From Nitratireductor indicus C115 (GTDB lineage: Bacteria > Pseudomonadota > Alphaproteobacteria > Rhizobiales > Rhizobiaceae): 64,000 bases of DNA. Position numbers and translations under genes: made by a program. Of the stretch, positions 52,315 to 62,829 are shown piece after piece (position 1 is the first letter of the stretch; the number at the start of each line of letters is the position of its first letter). The stretch lies in assembly GCF_000300515.1 (NCBI RefSeq), contig NZ_AMSI01000005.1, forward strand, positions 1 to 64,000, given 5' to 3'. The notes beneath the pieces are model-generated. The model did no database searches. It was not told the origin of the DNA and was given only the letters and a program-made list of their open reading frames with translations.

Positions 52315-53658
52315 TCAGGCGGCAGTCCCCGCCGGGTTGGCAGCGAGGCGGTTGAGGGCGGCTTCAAGCGGCATGGTCTCGCGCTCGCCCGTAGCGCGGT
52401 TCTTGATTTCCACCTCGCCATTGGCCACGCCGCGCGGACCGACGATAAGCTGCCAGGGCAGACCGATCAGGTCGGCGGTTGCGAATTTTCCGCCCGCGCG
52501 CTGGTCGGTGTCGTCATAGAGCACGTCCTTGCCGGCGGCCTGCAGCTTCTCGTAAAGCTCTTCGCAAACCCGGTCGCACTCCCCGTCGCCCGCCTTCATG
52601 TTGATCAGGCCTATGTCGAAGGGTGCCACGCTTTGCGGCCAGATGATGCCGTTTTCATCGTGGCTCGCCTCGATGATGGCCGCCAGAAGACGGCTCGGAC
52701 CGATGCCGTAAGATCCCATGGACACGAAATGCTCCTTGCCGTCCGGCCCCGTGACCGAAGCGTTCATGGGCTTGGAATACTTCGTCCCGAAGTGGAAAAT
52801 ATGGCCGACCTCGATGCCGCGGGCAGAAACCTTTTCGGCTTCGGGAATGGCATCCCATGCCGCCTCGTCATGCATCTCGTCGGTCGCCGCATAGGGCGTC
52901 GTCCAGGTTTCGACAATACCGGCTATCTGGCGGTCATCGCCGAAATTCACGTCCGCCGAGGGCACTTTGAGATCGAGGAATTCCTTGTGGCAGAACACTT
53001 CGCTCTCGCCAGTGGAGGCGAGAATGATGAATTCATGCGAAAGGTCACCGCCGATGGGGCCCGTATCGGCACGCATCGGGATCGCCTGCAGACCCATGCG
53101 GGCGAAGGTGCGCAGATAGGCCACGAACATACGGTTATAGGCAGCGCGCGCGCCCTCATAGTCCAAGTCGAAGGAATAGGCGTCCTTCATCAGGAATTCG
53201 CGCGAGCGCATCACGCCGAAACGGGGGCGGACTTCGTCGCGGAATTTCCACTGGATGTGATAGAGATTGAGCGGCAGGTCCTTGTAGGACTTCACATAGG
53301 ACCGGAAGATGTCGGTCACCATCTCCTCGTTGGTCGGGCCGAAAAGCATCTTGCGCTCGTGACGGTCGGTGATGCGCAGCATCTCCTTGCCATAGTCATC
53401 GTAGCGGCCGCTCTCGATCCACAAATCGGCCGACTGGATGGTCGGCATGAGGATTTCCTGGGCGCCTGCACGGTCCTGTTCCTCACGCACGATGGCGCAG
53501 ACCTTGTCGAGCACGCGCTTGCCGAGTGGCAGCCAGGAGAAGCTGCCCGCGCCCTGCTGGCGGATCATGCCGGCGCGCAACATAAGGCGGTGGGAGACGA
53601 TCTCCGCCTCACGGGGAGTTTCTTTCAGAATCGGCAGGAAATAGCGCGACAGTCGCAT
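52315..53658 (-). CDS. proS: prolyl-tRNA synthetase
   Basis: A 447-residue class II aminoacyl-tRNA synthetase of the short alphaproteobacterial type, lacking the editing insertion of E. coli ProS. Motif 1 is around [20 protein letters not shown], motif 2 is [20 protein letters not shown] and motif 3 is [16 protein letters not shown]. The start [13 protein letters not shown] at 53658 is the family consensus start; an upstream ATG in frame would add a non-conserved 27 residues. It precedes lolC and lolD in the same direction, a common order in this group. Confidence 0.95.
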   Translation of the reverse strand: MRLSRYFLPILKETPREAEIVSHRLMLRAGMIRQQGAGSFSWLPLGKRVLDKVCAIVREEQDRAGAQEILMPTIQSADLWIESGRYDDYGKEMLRITDRHERKMLFGPTNEEMVTDIFRSYVKSYKDLPLNLYHIQWKFRDEVRPRFGVMRSREFLMKDAYSFDLDYEGARAAYNRMFVAYLRTFARMGLQAIPMRADTGPIGGDLSHEFIILASTGESEVFCHKEFLDLKVPSADVNFGDDRQIAGIVETWTTPYAATDEMHDEAAWDAIPEAEKVSARGIEVGHIFHFGTKYSKPMNASVTGPDGKEHFVSMGSYGIGPSRLLAAIIEASHDENGIIWPQSVAPFDIGLINMKAGDGECDRVCEELYEKLQAAGKDVLYDDTDQRAGGKFATADLIGLPWQLIVGPRGVANGEVEIKNRATGERETMPLEAALNRLAANPAGTAA

Positions 53659-53887
53659 AGACGCATCCATTTGGTCGGCTCCGGGAGCCATGATCGGAAT
53701 CAGAGCCGCAAAACGACCCGAGTGCGGCTTCTTAACCATTTCGCAATGGATTGAAAACCCGCAGGAACACCCTGTTTACGCGCAGGACCCGACGTTGGGG
53801 CGTTGCAGAGCAAGGCCTGCAGCCGTCAATGATAACAATGCATTTCAAACACAATTTTCCTCGTGACAATTCGTCTCAACTTGCTCT

Positions 53888-54022
53888 ATGGTGCGCACCC
53901 ATAACAAGAGGGTGAAGCTGAAATTCACCTTCATTGCGCGGTCAAAGTCTTGGGAGGATGCGATCCAGGCGCGGTTATTCGCAGCCGCCGACGATGATAC
54001 GGTAAAGGATCGGACGCGTTGA
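53888..54022 (+). CDS. candidate 44-aa small protein, or small RNA
   Basis: An ORF too short for routine calling ends six bases before a strong terminator. It begins MVRTHNKRVKLKFTFIARSK and ends with an acidic patch (AAADDDTVKDRTR). No ribosome binding site precedes the ATG at 53888; a GTG at 53912 is the alternative. A GTGACA/CTATGG pair around 53864-53892 could be the promoter, in which case the ATG would be nearly leaderless and the transcript (~160 bases) might act as RNA. GGTGAA/TTCACC forms a small hairpin inside it. Confidence 0.35.
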   Translation: MVRTHNKRVKLKFTFIARSKSWEDAIQARLFAAADDDTVKDRTR

Positions 54023-54027
54023 GTTTA

Positions 54028-54056
54028 GCAAGGCCTTGAGCCTTGCATTTTTTTTT
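54028..54056 (+). terminator. strong rho-independent terminator in a gene-free gap
   Basis: GCAAGGC-CTTGA-GCCTTGC followed by A and nine consecutive T on the plus strand. No annotated plus-strand gene precedes it for more than 4 kb, which implies a short local transcript. Confidence 0.88.
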
Positions 54057-54230
54057 GCGCCTACAGCATCGGACGGCTTCAGGGTTTATCAGGTAAACTC
54101 GTATGCGCAGGCTATCGTGTAGTATCTGGCCTGCGTCTTCCCGTCCGGCAAGGCGACTGATTTTCCATTTACGGATACAATCAGCGATAAAACGCCGTGC
54201 TTCCTTTCGGATGCACAGTGCTCAATTATA

Positions 54231-54285
54231 TGTTTTCCCGCCTTCATTCTGCTGTCAGGCGGCGTCATCTGACAGCAGAATGCTC
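54231..54285. repeat. dispersed palindromic repeat, diverged copy 3
   Basis: TGTTTTCCCGCCTTCATTCT followed by GCTGTCAG-gcggcgtcat-CTGACAGC and AGAATGCTC. Flanks and length match the copies at 47833 and 50187, but the palindrome arms have drifted together. It lies directly downstream of the DUF1467 stop codon and could form its 3' stem-loop. Confidence 0.6.
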
Positions 54286-54290
54286 GAATT

Positions 54291-54560
54291 TCAGTCGTAG
54301 CGCGGAACGATGCGTGGGATGTCGTCTATCGACAGGCCCAGGCCGCGGGTGAGAAAATAGAGAAAACCGAAGACAATCAGCGACACGATGGTGGTGCGAA
54401 TGAGCGCCCGCAGCATATGTGGGCCACGCGGTGCACTCGCAGTCGTGCCAAGCGTCACATCGTCATCCTCGTCCTGGGTGCGCAGGCCGAACGGCAAGGT
54501 TGCAAAGAGCACCACCCACCAGATGATGAAGAAGACAGCGAAAAGCGAAACCCAGTTCAT
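54291..54560 (-). CDS. DUF1467 family small membrane protein
   Basis: An 89-residue inner-membrane protein with two spans (VSLFAVFFIIWWVVLFATLP and ALIRTTIVSLIVFGFLYFL), the PFGLRTQDEDDDVTLGT loop and C-terminal IDDIPRIVP, all typical of DUF1467. It directly follows mce (six-base gap) as in many Rhizobiales. Function unknown. Confidence 0.88.
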   Translation of the reverse strand: MNWVSLFAVFFIIWWVVLFATLPFGLRTQDEDDDVTLGTTASAPRGPHMLRALIRTTIVSLIVFGFLYFLTRGLGLSIDDIPRIVPRYD

Positions 54561-54566
54561 CGTTTC

Positions 54567-54971
54567 TCAGACCTGTTCTAGCTCGACCAGCGTTCCGGAA
54601 AAATCCTTCGGATGCAGGAAAAGCACGGGCTTTCCATGTGCTCCGATCTTCGGTTCCCCATCGCCCAGAACGCGCGCGCCCGAAGCCTTCAGCCGGTCAC
54701 GGGCCTCAACGATATCCTCCACCTCGTAGCAGACGTGATGCATGCCGCCATCGGGGTTCTTTGCCAGAAAACCCGCAATGGGCGAAGCCTCACCCAATGG
54801 CTCCAGAAGCTCGACCTTGGTGTTATCGAGCTCGATGAAGACTACCGTCACCCCATGATCGGGCAGCGCCTGCGGCGCGGAGACCTTCGCGCCAAGCGTA
54901 TCGCGATAAAGAGCGGTGGCGCTCGCCAGATCGGGTACGGCGATGGCCACATGGTTCAAGCGTCCGAGCAT
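54567..54971 (-). CDS. mce: methylmalonyl-CoA epimerase
   Basis: A 134-residue glyoxalase/VOC-fold enzyme that interconverts the (R) and (S) forms of methylmalonyl-CoA in propionate and branched-chain breakdown. Metal ligands fall in LNHVAIAVPD, GMHHVCYEVED and the C-terminal GTLVELEQV. Length equals the family norm. It is encoded between rnj and DUF1467 on the minus strand. Confidence 0.93.
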   Translation of the reverse strand: MLGRLNHVAIAVPDLASATALYRDTLGAKVSAPQALPDHGVTVVFIELDNTKVELLEPLGEASPIAGFLAKNPDGGMHHVCYEVEDIVEARDRLKASGARVLGDGEPKIGAHGKPVLFLHPKDFSGTLVELEQV

Positions 54972-55012
54972 GAGATTATCTCGTCTTCTGTGCGGTGACG
55001 GGCTTCCCTTGC

Positions 55013-56701
55013 TTATTGCGTCACGAAGACCGTCACAACGGGCTTTTTGCCCCAGGCAGCATTGGCCGCATTGCGGACCGCGCGACGCGCGGATTCAGAC
55101 ACCAGATCGAGATCCTTGCGGCGGGCGCGCGGAATGCTGCGCACGGCGCCAATCGCCGCCTCCAGCATGATCTCTTCGAGCGGCGTTCCGCTCTCATCCA
55201 GTTCGGCAACGCCTATCGCGACGATGTCCGGATCGCCGTCCAGTTCGCGACGTTCGTCGAGAACGATGTTCACGGCCACGTGGCCCGCATAGGAGAGCTT
55301 GCGCCGGTCGCGCAGCCCCACTTCCTGATCCGTACCGATCAGCCGGCCATCCTTGAAGATGCGGCCATGGGGCACTTCGCCGACGATTTCGGCCTTGCCG
55401 GGAGCAAGACGCAGCATGTCACCATTGCGCACCTGGGCCACGTCGGGAATCCCCTCCATGGCGCCGAGCGAGCCTTGTGCGACCAGATGCGCCGCTTCGC
55501 CGTGCACCGGCACGAGAACCTGCGGCCGCGTCCAGTTGTACATCCGCCGCAATTCGCTGCGGCGCGGGTGGCCGGAAACATGAACCAGCGCATCGCCATC
55601 GCCGATGATGCGGATACCGCGCTCTATGAGCTGGTTCTCAATTTCCAGAATGGCCTTCTCATTGCCCGGAATGACGCGGGAGGAAAACACAACCGCATCG
55701 CCCGGCGCCAGGCTGACATTGCGCATCTCGTCGCGGGCGAGCTTGGCAAGGGCGGCACGTCCCTCGCCCTGGCTGCCCGTGCACAGGATCACCACCTTGT
55801 CGCGCGGGATCGTCTGGAATTCCTCCTCGTCGAGGAACCCGGGAAGTCCGTCGAGATAACCGAGTTCGGTCGCGACATCGATCACGCGCTTGAGCGAACG
55901 GCCAAGCACCAGAACCTCGCGCCCGGCGTCACGCGACGCCTCGGCAATCGAGCGGATGCGCCCGACATTGGAGGAAAAGGTGGTGACGGCCACACGCCCC
56001 TTGGCGGCGGCGATCACCTCGCGAAGCCCCTCGCCCACAGCTTCCTCGGTGGGCGATTCACCCTCGCGCATGGCATTGGTGGAATCGCATACGAGTGCCA
56101 GAACCCCCGCATCTCCGAGCGCGCGGAAGCGCGCCTCGTCCGTCTTGGGGCCAATGGACGGGGCCTGGTCGATCTTCCAGTCGCCCGTGTGGATCACGGT
56201 GCCGAGCGGCGTGGTGATCGCCAATGAAACAGGCTCGGGAATGGAATGGGCGACAGCCACTGCCTCGATGCGGAACGGGCCGACCTCGAAGGTCTCGCCA
56301 GCCCGGAAAATCTGAATGGGGACTTTCGGCGCATTGGATTCGGATTGGCGCTTCGCTTCCAGCAGCCCCGCGGAAAAGGGCGTCATCCAGACATCGGTCT
56401 GAAGGCGCGGCCAGAGGTCGAGCACCGCGCCATAGTGATCCTCATGGGCATGGGTGATGATCATGCCGCGCAGATTGTCGATCTCATCCTCGATGAAGCT
56501 GATATCGGGCAGGACAAGCTCCACGCCCGGCATATCCGGTCCCGGAAAGGTGACGCCGCAGTCGACGATGATCCATTCACGCTTGCCCGCCGGCCCGAAG
56601 CCATAGAGACCGAAATTCATGCCGATCTCGCCGACACCGCCCAGAGGGCAAAAAACCAGTTCGGCCCCTGCGGCCTGCTTGTTGGTGGTGGAACGCGCCA
56701 T
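55013..56701 (-). CDS. rnj: ribonuclease J
   Basis: A 562-residue metallo-beta-lactamase/beta-CASP ribonuclease with endonuclease and 5'-exonuclease roles in mRNA decay and rRNA maturation. The zinc motif THAHEDHYGAVLDLWPR, downstream HTGDWKID and the beta-CASP part with VHVSGHPRRSEL are intact. Start ATG at 56701 has AAAGGGA upstream; an upstream in-frame start would add six residues. It follows birA by 14 bases, as in related genomes. Confidence 0.95.
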   Translation of the reverse strand: MARSTTNKQAAGAELVFCPLGGVGEIGMNFGLYGFGPAGKREWIIVDCGVTFPGPDMPGVELVLPDISFIEDEIDNLRGMIITHAHEDHYGAVLDLWPRLQTDVWMTPFSAGLLEAKRQSESNAPKVPIQIFRAGETFEVGPFRIEAVAVAHSIPEPVSLAITTPLGTVIHTGDWKIDQAPSIGPKTDEARFRALGDAGVLALVCDSTNAMREGESPTEEAVGEGLREVIAAAKGRVAVTTFSSNVGRIRSIAEASRDAGREVLVLGRSLKRVIDVATELGYLDGLPGFLDEEEFQTIPRDKVVILCTGSQGEGRAALAKLARDEMRNVSLAPGDAVVFSSRVIPGNEKAILEIENQLIERGIRIIGDGDALVHVSGHPRRSELRRMYNWTRPQVLVPVHGEAAHLVAQGSLGAMEGIPDVAQVRNGDMLRLAPGKAEIVGEVPHGRIFKDGRLIGTDQEVGLRDRRKLSYAGHVAVNIVLDERRELDGDPDIVAIGVAELDESGTPLEEIMLEAAIGAVRSIPRARRKDLDLVSESARRAVRNAANAAWGKKPVVTVFVTQ

Positions 56702-56715
56702 GGGTTCCCTTTCTC

Positions 56716-57543
56716 TCAATCGTCACGCGCCGATGCAACGGCGCCAAAATGCACGTCGCCGGCGGCGACCCTCAGCAATGAACCATCCGCCTCGCGGATC
56801 ACGAAGCAGCAGGCTTCGTCAATGGTTTCGAAAACACCGCGAACCACGCGGCCATCAATACGAACGGACACCGGAGCACCCAAGCCTGCCGCCCGTTCCA
56901 GCCAGCGCTTACGTATGGCTTCCAGGCCGCGCCCACCGTTCCAAAGGCGACTGTTATCGACCCAGGCATCGGAAAGCGCAAGGAAGAGGTCGCCCGCATC
57001 CCCCGCAAATCCAAGTTTGCGCAGCGAGGTTGCCGGGTAAGGCACATCCTCGGGATGGGCCACCACATTCACGCCGATGCCGACGGCAATGGCAAACCGG
57101 CCATCCGGCAACAGGGCCGATTCAAGCAGAATGCCGGACAACTTAGCCCCGTCGGCCAGGACATCGTTCGGCCATTTGAGTTCGAAACGACCCGATTTCA
57201 GATTGCCGCCATCGGCGGCAACACCGATCCGCACAGTGGGCACGACGGCGGCAAGCGCATCAGAAAGCGCAAGCCCCGCGACAAATCCCAGCGTCGCGGC
57301 AGCCGCAGGCTGGAAAGTACCGATCGTCAGAAGCGTGGCCGCCAGATTGCCCGTCGGGGTCGCCCATTCGCGCCCGCGCCTGCCACGACCGCTTTCCTGG
57401 CGCGAGGCGACGATCCACAGATCACCCCGATCTCCTTCCCGCACCCGCTCCATGGCGAGTGCGTTGGTCGATCCAACGGTTTCATGGGCCTCCAGCCGGT
57501 AGCCCGCTGCGATGGCGGACGGCGCCAGGCGGAAGGTCGTCAT
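56716..57543 (-). CDS. birA: biotin-[acetyl-CoA-carboxylase] ligase
   Basis: A 275-residue monofunctional biotin protein ligase. The biotinyl-adenylate site contains GSTNALAMERV, SGRGRRGREWATPTGNLAA and KWPNDVLADGAKLSGILLES. The N-terminal DNA-binding domain of E. coli BirA is absent, so it biotinylates carboxylases but does not repress the biotin operon. The ATG at 57543 lies four bases after the nuoN stop, so it is probably transcribed with the nuo operon. Confidence 0.94.
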   Translation of the reverse strand: MTTFRLAPSAIAAGYRLEAHETVGSTNALAMERVREGDRGDLWIVASRQESGRGRRGREWATPTGNLAATLLTIGTFQPAAAATLGFVAGLALSDALAAVVPTVRIGVAADGGNLKSGRFELKWPNDVLADGAKLSGILLESALLPDGRFAIAVGIGVNVVAHPEDVPYPATSLRKLGFAGDAGDLFLALSDAWVDNSRLWNGGRGLEAIRKRWLERAAGLGAPVSVRIDGRVVRGVFETIDEACCFVIREADGSLLRVAAGDVHFGAVASARDD

Positions 57544-57547
57544 GCCG

Positions 57548-58984
57548 TCAGAAGAACGACTTGGCGGCGGCCTCGGCATACCGCCCGACCGGACCACCGA
57601 TCAGGACATAGAAGAGCACGAAGGCCCCCGAGAGCAGCATAACAAGGCGCAACTCGCCGGCCATGGGCTGGAAACCGGCCACCGGCTCGTCGAACCACAT
57701 GATCTTGATGACCCGCAGATAGTAATAGGCGCTGACGACCGAGGCCAGAACGCCGATCACGGCGAGCGCATAGAGGTTCGCATCGATGGCCGCCAGGAAC
57801 ACGTACCACTTTCCCCAGAAGCCCGCGAGCGGCGGAATACCGGCCAGCGAGAACATCAGGATGGTCATGATCGTGGCCATCATCGGATTGGTGGCAGACA
57901 GGCCGGCCAGATCGTCGATCTGCTCAACATTGCCCTCGTTGCGGCGCATGGCAAGAATGACGGCGAAAGTGCCCAGCGTCATCACGAGGTAGATGAGCAT
58001 ATAGATCGCCACGCCGTGGATGCCGGCTTCCGAATTGGCCGCAAGACCGACCAGCGCATATCCCATATGGCCGATGGAGGAGTAAGCCATCAGGCGCTTG
58101 ATGTTACGCTGGCCGATGGCCGCAAAAGCGCCGAGCACCATGGAGGCGATGGACACGAAGACGATGATCTGCTGCCAGTCGAGCGCGATCGGCTCGAAGG
58201 CGCCCATCGTGACGCGCACCAGAAGCGCCATGGCAGCCATCTTGGGTGCAGCCGCAAAGAAGGCGGTAACCGGGGTCGGCGCACCTTCGTAAACGTCCGG
58301 CGTCCACATGTGGAACGGCACAGCGGAAATCTTGAAGGCGAGGCCGGCAAGAACAAAGACCAGACCGAAGACGAGGCCAAGCTGACGCTCCGCCCCCGAC
58401 AGGGAAGCCGCGATCACATCGAAGCCGGTGTTGCCGGTGTAGCCATAGACCAGCGAGATACCGTAGAGCATCATGCCGGACGACAGCGCGCCCAGAACGA
58501 AATATTTAAGGCCCGCTTCGGTAGAACGCGCGCTATCGCGGTTGAAGGCGGCCACCACATAAAGCGCCAGGGACTGGAGCTCAACGCCGAGATAAAGCGA
58601 CAGCATGTCGTTGGCCGAGACCATCAGCATCATGCCGAGCGTGGCGAGCATGATAAGGACCGGGTATTCGAACTTGTCGAATTTTTCGGCCTTTGCAAAG
58701 CCGACCGACATGATCAGCGTAACGACCGAGCCGAGCACGGTCAGAATCTTCATGAAGCGGGCGAAGGCATCGCTCACGAAGGCCCCGCCGAAGGCGCGCC
58801 CGTCGGAGGGGAAGATCAGCATCAGCGCGATGACGGCAACCATCAGCGCAACGGCGAGACCGGTTACGGTGCTGTTTGCCCGCGAACCGGAAAAGACGCC
58901 GATCATCAAAAGCGCCATGGCGCCCACCGCCAAAAGCAGCTCCGGCATGGCAAGGATCAGGCTTATCGTCAGATCTGGCGTCAT
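57548..58984 (-). CDS. nuoN: NADH-quinone oxidoreductase subunit N
   Basis: A 478-residue antiporter-like membrane subunit of respiratory complex I with about fourteen spans. Proton-channel residues are in the segments [40 protein letters not shown] and [19 protein letters not shown]. Length matches the family. It is the last nuo gene, 14 bases after nuoM. Confidence 0.96.
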   Translation of the reverse strand: MTPDLTISLILAMPELLLAVGAMALLMIGVFSGSRANSTVTGLAVALMVAVIALMLIFPSDGRAFGGAFVSDAFARFMKILTVLGSVVTLIMSVGFAKAEKFDKFEYPVLIMLATLGMMLMVSANDMLSLYLGVELQSLALYVVAAFNRDSARSTEAGLKYFVLGALSSGMMLYGISLVYGYTGNTGFDVIAASLSGAERQLGLVFGLVFVLAGLAFKISAVPFHMWTPDVYEGAPTPVTAFFAAAPKMAAMALLVRVTMGAFEPIALDWQQIIVFVSIASMVLGAFAAIGQRNIKRLMAYSSIGHMGYALVGLAANSEAGIHGVAIYMLIYLVMTLGTFAVILAMRRNEGNVEQIDDLAGLSATNPMMATIMTILMFSLAGIPPLAGFWGKWYVFLAAIDANLYALAVIGVLASVVSAYYYLRVIKIMWFDEPVAGFQPMAGELRLVMLLSGAFVLFYVLIGGPVGRYAEAAAKSFF

Positions 58985-58998
58985 TTCATTTCGTCCGT

Positions 58999-60516
58999 TT
59001 ACTGTGCGGCTGCCGAAGAGGCCGCTTCCCGCGCAGCGTCGGCTGCCAGGGACACGTTATTGACAAGCGCTTCGACCGAAACCGCCGTCGCATCGAGAAT
59101 GGGCGCCGGATAGACGCCGAAGAAGATGACCAGAACCACGAGCGGGTAGAGGATCAGCTTCTCGCGGGCGGAAAGGTCGAGCAGGCCCTTCAGGCTTTCC
59201 TTGGTGAGCGCGCCGAACACCACGCGGCGGTAGAGCCACAGCGCATAGGCGGCCGAAAGGATCACGCCCGTCGCGGCGAAGAGCGCGATCCAGGTGTTGA
59301 CCTCGAACACGGCCAGCAGCGTCAGGAATTCGCCGACGAAGCCGCTGGTGCCCGGCAGGCCGACATTGGCCATGGTGAAGATCATGAACACTGTGGCGTA
59401 TTTCGGCATGTTGTTGACCAGGCCGCCATAGGCCGCGATCTCGCGGGTGTGCATGCGGTCATAGATCACGCCGACACACAGGAACAGCGCGCCGGAGACG
59501 AGGCCGTGCGAGAGCATCTGGAAGATGGCGCCCTGCACGCCCTGCTGGTTCATCGCAAAGATGCCCATGGTCACAAAGCCCATATGTGCGACCGACGAAT
59601 AGGCGATCAGCTTCTTGATGTCTTCCTGCATCAGCGCCACCAGCGAGGTGTAGATGATGGCGACGACCGAAAGCGTGAAGACCAGCGGCGCGAGATCCAT
59701 GGAGGCGACCGGGAACATGGGCAGCGAAAAGCGCAGGAAGCCGTAGCCGCCCATCTTCAGGAGAATGCCCGCCAGGATAACCGACCCCGCCGTCGGCGCC
59801 TCGACGTGCGCATCGGGAAGCCAGGTGTGAACCGGCCACATGGGCATCTTCACCGCGAAGGACGCGAAGAAGGCGAACCATAGCCAGTACTGCATGCCGA
59901 CGGGGAAGACATGGGTCAAAAGCGCCGGAATGTCCGTGGTGCCCGCCTGCCAGTACATCGCCATCATCGCGAGCAGCATCAGGACGGAACCGAGCAGCGT
60001 GTAGAGGAAGAACTTGAAGCTCGCATAAACGCGCCGCTTGCCGCCCCACACGCCGATGATGATGAACATCGGGATCAGGCCCGCCTCGAAGAAGACGTAG
60101 AAGAGCACGATGTCGAGGGCGCAGAACACACCGATCATGAGCGTTTCCAGAATGAGGAACGCGATCATGTATTCCTTGACGCGGTGCTCGATGGCTTCCC
60201 AGCTCGCCAGGATGCAGAATGGCATCAGGAAGGTCGTCAGGATGACGAACAGCATCGAAATACCGTCGACACCCATGTGATAGGAAATGCCGGAGCCGAG
60301 CCATTCGCTCTTTTCGACCATCTGGAAACCGGGCGACGAAGCATCGAAGCCCGCCCAGATGAACAGCGACAGCACAAAGGTGAAGACCGTGGTCAACAAC
60401 GCAACGTTGCGGATGTTGCGGCGCGCGCCGTTACCGTCTTCCCGGATCAGGAGAATGAGGAAGGCACCTACCAGAGGCAGGAAGGTGACCGTGGAAAGAA
60501 TGGGCCAGTCGGTCAT
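58999..60516 (-). CDS. nuoM: NADH-quinone oxidoreductase subunit M
   Basis: A 505-residue proton-pumping membrane subunit of complex I with fourteen predicted spans. Recognisable segments: [40 protein letters not shown] and [19 protein letters not shown]. It ends with a small Ala-rich tail. Start ATG three bases after the nuoL stop, suggesting coupled translation. Confidence 0.96.
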   Translation of the reverse strand: MTDWPILSTVTFLPLVGAFLILLIREDGNGARRNIRNVALLTTVFTFVLSLFIWAGFDASSPGFQMVEKSEWLGSGISYHMGVDGISMLFVILTTFLMPFCILASWEAIEHRVKEYMIAFLILETLMIGVFCALDIVLFYVFFEAGLIPMFIIIGVWGGKRRVYASFKFFLYTLLGSVLMLLAMMAMYWQAGTTDIPALLTHVFPVGMQYWLWFAFFASFAVKMPMWPVHTWLPDAHVEAPTAGSVILAGILLKMGGYGFLRFSLPMFPVASMDLAPLVFTLSVVAIIYTSLVALMQEDIKKLIAYSSVAHMGFVTMGIFAMNQQGVQGAIFQMLSHGLVSGALFLCVGVIYDRMHTREIAAYGGLVNNMPKYATVFMIFTMANVGLPGTSGFVGEFLTLLAVFEVNTWIALFAATGVILSAAYALWLYRRVVFGALTKESLKGLLDLSAREKLILYPLVVLVIFFGVYPAPILDATAVSVEALVNNVSLAADAAREAASSAAAQ

Positions 60517-60519
60517 GGC

Positions 60520-62505
60520 TTAGAACGTGCCTCCAAGCATCATCCAGGTAACGAGAGCCGCAACGCCGATGAGCATGGCGAAGGCATAGTGATAGAGATA
60601 ACCGCTCTGCAGCTTGACGATGCGGTTGGTCACATCGACCACGCGGGCCGAGATGCCGTCCGGGCCAAGCCCGTCGATGACAATGCCATCGCCCTTCTTC
60701 CAGAGAAAGTGGCCAAGGCGCTTGGCAGGGCGCACGAACAGGAAGTCGTAGGCCTCGTCGAAATACCACTTGTTGAGCAGGAAGGCATAGAGGCCGCTGA
60801 AGCGGCGCGCCAACGCCTTCGGACGCTCGGGCGAGCGAATATAGAAGACCCAGGCCACGTAAAGGCCGAGGAGCATCGCGACGAAGGGCGCAAGCTTCAC
60901 CCACAGCGGAACGTGGTGGAACTCTTCCAGAATGTGGTTTTCCGGCAGGGTGAACAGGGCAGCTTTCCAGAAGTGCTCGTAATCATGGCCGATGAAGAAC
61001 TCCTTGAAGGCAACGCCTGCAAAGAGAGCGCCAGCAGCCAGGATGAACAGCGGAACCAGCATGACGAGCGGCGATTCATGAACATGATGCATCACATCGG
61101 CCGAAGCGCGGGGCTTGCCGTGGAAGGTCATGAAGATGAGACGCCAGGAATAGAAGCTCGTGAACACCGCAGCGACGGTCAGAAGCACGAAGGCAAAGCC
61201 CGAGAAGTAGTTCTCTCCCGCAAAGACGCCTTCGATGATCGCATCCTTCGAGAAGAAACCGGCCGTGCCGATGACCGTCAGCGGAATGCCGACGCCGGTC
61301 AGCGCAATCGTTCCGATGACCATCATCCAGTATGTGGTCGGGATCAATTTGCGAAGGCCGCCCATCTTGCGCATGTCCTGCTCATCGGAAACGGCGTGGA
61401 TGACCGAGCCCGAACCGAGGAACAGCAGCGCCTTGAAGAAGGCATGCGTGAAGAGATGGAATATGGCCGCGCCGTAGAAGCCCGTTCCAAGCGCCACGAA
61501 CATGTAGCCGAGCTGCGAACAGGTCGAATAGGCGATGACGCGCTTGATGTCGTTCTGAACGAGGCCGACGGTCGCGGCGAAGAAGGCCGTGAAGGCGCCC
61601 ACGAAGGTGACGACGGTCAGAGCCGTGTGGGACAGTTCGAAGATGGGTGACAGACGCGCGACCATGAACACGCCGGCCGTCACCATGGTGGCAGCGTGAA
61701 TGAGCGCGGAGACCGGCGTCGGGCCTTCCATGGCGTCAGGCAGCCAGGTGTGCAGCGGCACCTGCGCCGATTTGCCCATGGCACCCATGAAAAGCAGAAG
61801 GCAGATGACCGTGAGGGCGGCCCCCTTGTCGAGCGCATAGCCGAGGAAGGTCAGAACCGCCTCGCCCGCTTCAGCGCCTTCGGCGGGCAGATAGGTAGCC
61901 GCATTGGCGAAGATCGTGCTGAAATTCACCGAACCGAAGAGCATGAAGAGGCCGAAAATGCCAAGCAGGAAGCCAAAGTCGCCGACGCGGTTGACCACAA
62001 AGGCTTTCATGGCCGCGGCATTGGCCGATGGCTTCTTGAACCAGAAACCGATCAGCAGATAGGACGCCAGGCCCACGCCTTCCCAGCCGAAGAACATCTG
62101 GATCAGGTTGTCCGACGTCACCAGCATGAGCATGGCGAAGGTGAACAGCGACAGATAGGCGAAGAAGCGCGGCCGATGCGGGTCATGATGCATGTAGCCG
62201 ATGGAGTAGATATGCACGAGCGCGGAGACCGTGTTGACTACGATCAGCATGACCACGGTCAGCGTGTCGATGCGCAGCGCCCAGGACATGTCCAGGCTGC
62301 CCGAGGTGATGAAGCGCAGAACCGGAACGGTGAAGGCCTCGCCGCTGCCCATGGCAACCGAGAAGAAGGCCACCCAGGACAAAAGCGCGGCGATAACCAT
62401 CAGGCCCGAGGTGATGTACTCGGACGCCTTCGCGCCGATCGACCGGCCGAAGAGCCCGGCAATCAGAAATCCGACGAGCGGAAGGAAAACGATCGCGTGA
62501 TACAT
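60520..62505 (-). CDS. nuoL: NADH-quinone oxidoreductase subunit L
   Basis: A 661-residue subunit, the largest antiporter-like module of complex I. It has the sixteen-span plan with the long lateral helix near the C-terminus. Family segments: [59 protein letters not shown]. The start ATG at 62505 follows nuoK by 10 bases. Confidence 0.96.
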   Translation of the reverse strand: MYHAIVFLPLVGFLIAGLFGRSIGAKASEYITSGLMVIAALLSWVAFFSVAMGSGEAFTVPVLRFITSGSLDMSWALRIDTLTVVMLIVVNTVSALVHIYSIGYMHHDPHRPRFFAYLSLFTFAMLMLVTSDNLIQMFFGWEGVGLASYLLIGFWFKKPSANAAAMKAFVVNRVGDFGFLLGIFGLFMLFGSVNFSTIFANAATYLPAEGAEAGEAVLTFLGYALDKGAALTVICLLLFMGAMGKSAQVPLHTWLPDAMEGPTPVSALIHAATMVTAGVFMVARLSPIFELSHTALTVVTFVGAFTAFFAATVGLVQNDIKRVIAYSTCSQLGYMFVALGTGFYGAAIFHLFTHAFFKALLFLGSGSVIHAVSDEQDMRKMGGLRKLIPTTYWMMVIGTIALTGVGIPLTVIGTAGFFSKDAIIEGVFAGENYFSGFAFVLLTVAAVFTSFYSWRLIFMTFHGKPRASADVMHHVHESPLVMLVPLFILAAGALFAGVAFKEFFIGHDYEHFWKAALFTLPENHILEEFHHVPLWVKLAPFVAMLLGLYVAWVFYIRSPERPKALARRFSGLYAFLLNKWYFDEAYDFLFVRPAKRLGHFLWKKGDGIVIDGLGPDGISARVVDVTNRIVKLQSGYLYHYAFAMLIGVAALVTWMMLGGTF

Positions 62506-62515
62506 AACCCGGCTC

Positions 62516-62827
62516 TCAGCCCTTCATCATGTTGATGTCTTCGACGGCGATGGTGCCGCGATTGCGGAAGAAGACGACGAGGATGGCAAGACCGATCGCG
62601 GCTTCCGCCGCCGCGACGGTGAGAACGAACAAGGCGAAGACCTGACCGACCAGATCGCCAAGCACCGAGGAGAAGGCGACGAAATTCAGGTTCACCGACA
62701 GAAGGATCAACTCCACCGACATCAGGATGACGATGACGTTCTTGCGGTTCAGGAAGATGCCGAACACGCCGAGCGTGAAGAGGATGGCCGATACGGTCAG
62801 ATAGTGTGCGATGCCGATTTCCAGCAT
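62516..62827 (-). CDS. nuoK: NADH-quinone oxidoreductase subunit K
   Basis: A 103-residue membrane subunit of complex I with three spans. Conserved acidic membrane residues fall in [18 protein letters not shown] and [23 protein letters not shown] at 62827 lies two bases from the nuoJ stop. Confidence 0.96.
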   Translation of the reverse strand: MLEIGIAHYLTVSAILFTLGVFGIFLNRKNVIVILMSVELILLSVNLNFVAFSSVLGDLVGQVFALFVLTVAAAEAAIGLAILVVFFRNRGTIAVEDINMMKG

Positions 62828-62829
62828 GG

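Larger units (their letters stand above)
53659..54290. other. 632-base gap with a plus-strand transcript candidate
   Basis: This region separates proS (minus) from the DUF1467 gene end (minus). It contains a possible 44-codon plus-strand ORF (53888-54022), a strong plus-strand terminator (54028-54056), a hairpin CGCAGGC/GCCTGCG near 54105-54134 and the diverged repeat copy 3 (54231-54285). The proS promoter should also lie here. Confidence 0.6.

Noticed and set aside
54105-54134. Hairpin CGCAGGC/GCCTGCG as a terminator
   Set aside because: Large 16-base loop and no T run; could be incidental.
59911-61650. 579-codon plus-strand frame opposite nuoL/nuoM
   Set aside because: Extremely charged, Glu/Arg/His-rich translation typical of the reverse strand of membrane-protein genes; nuoL and nuoM are certain.
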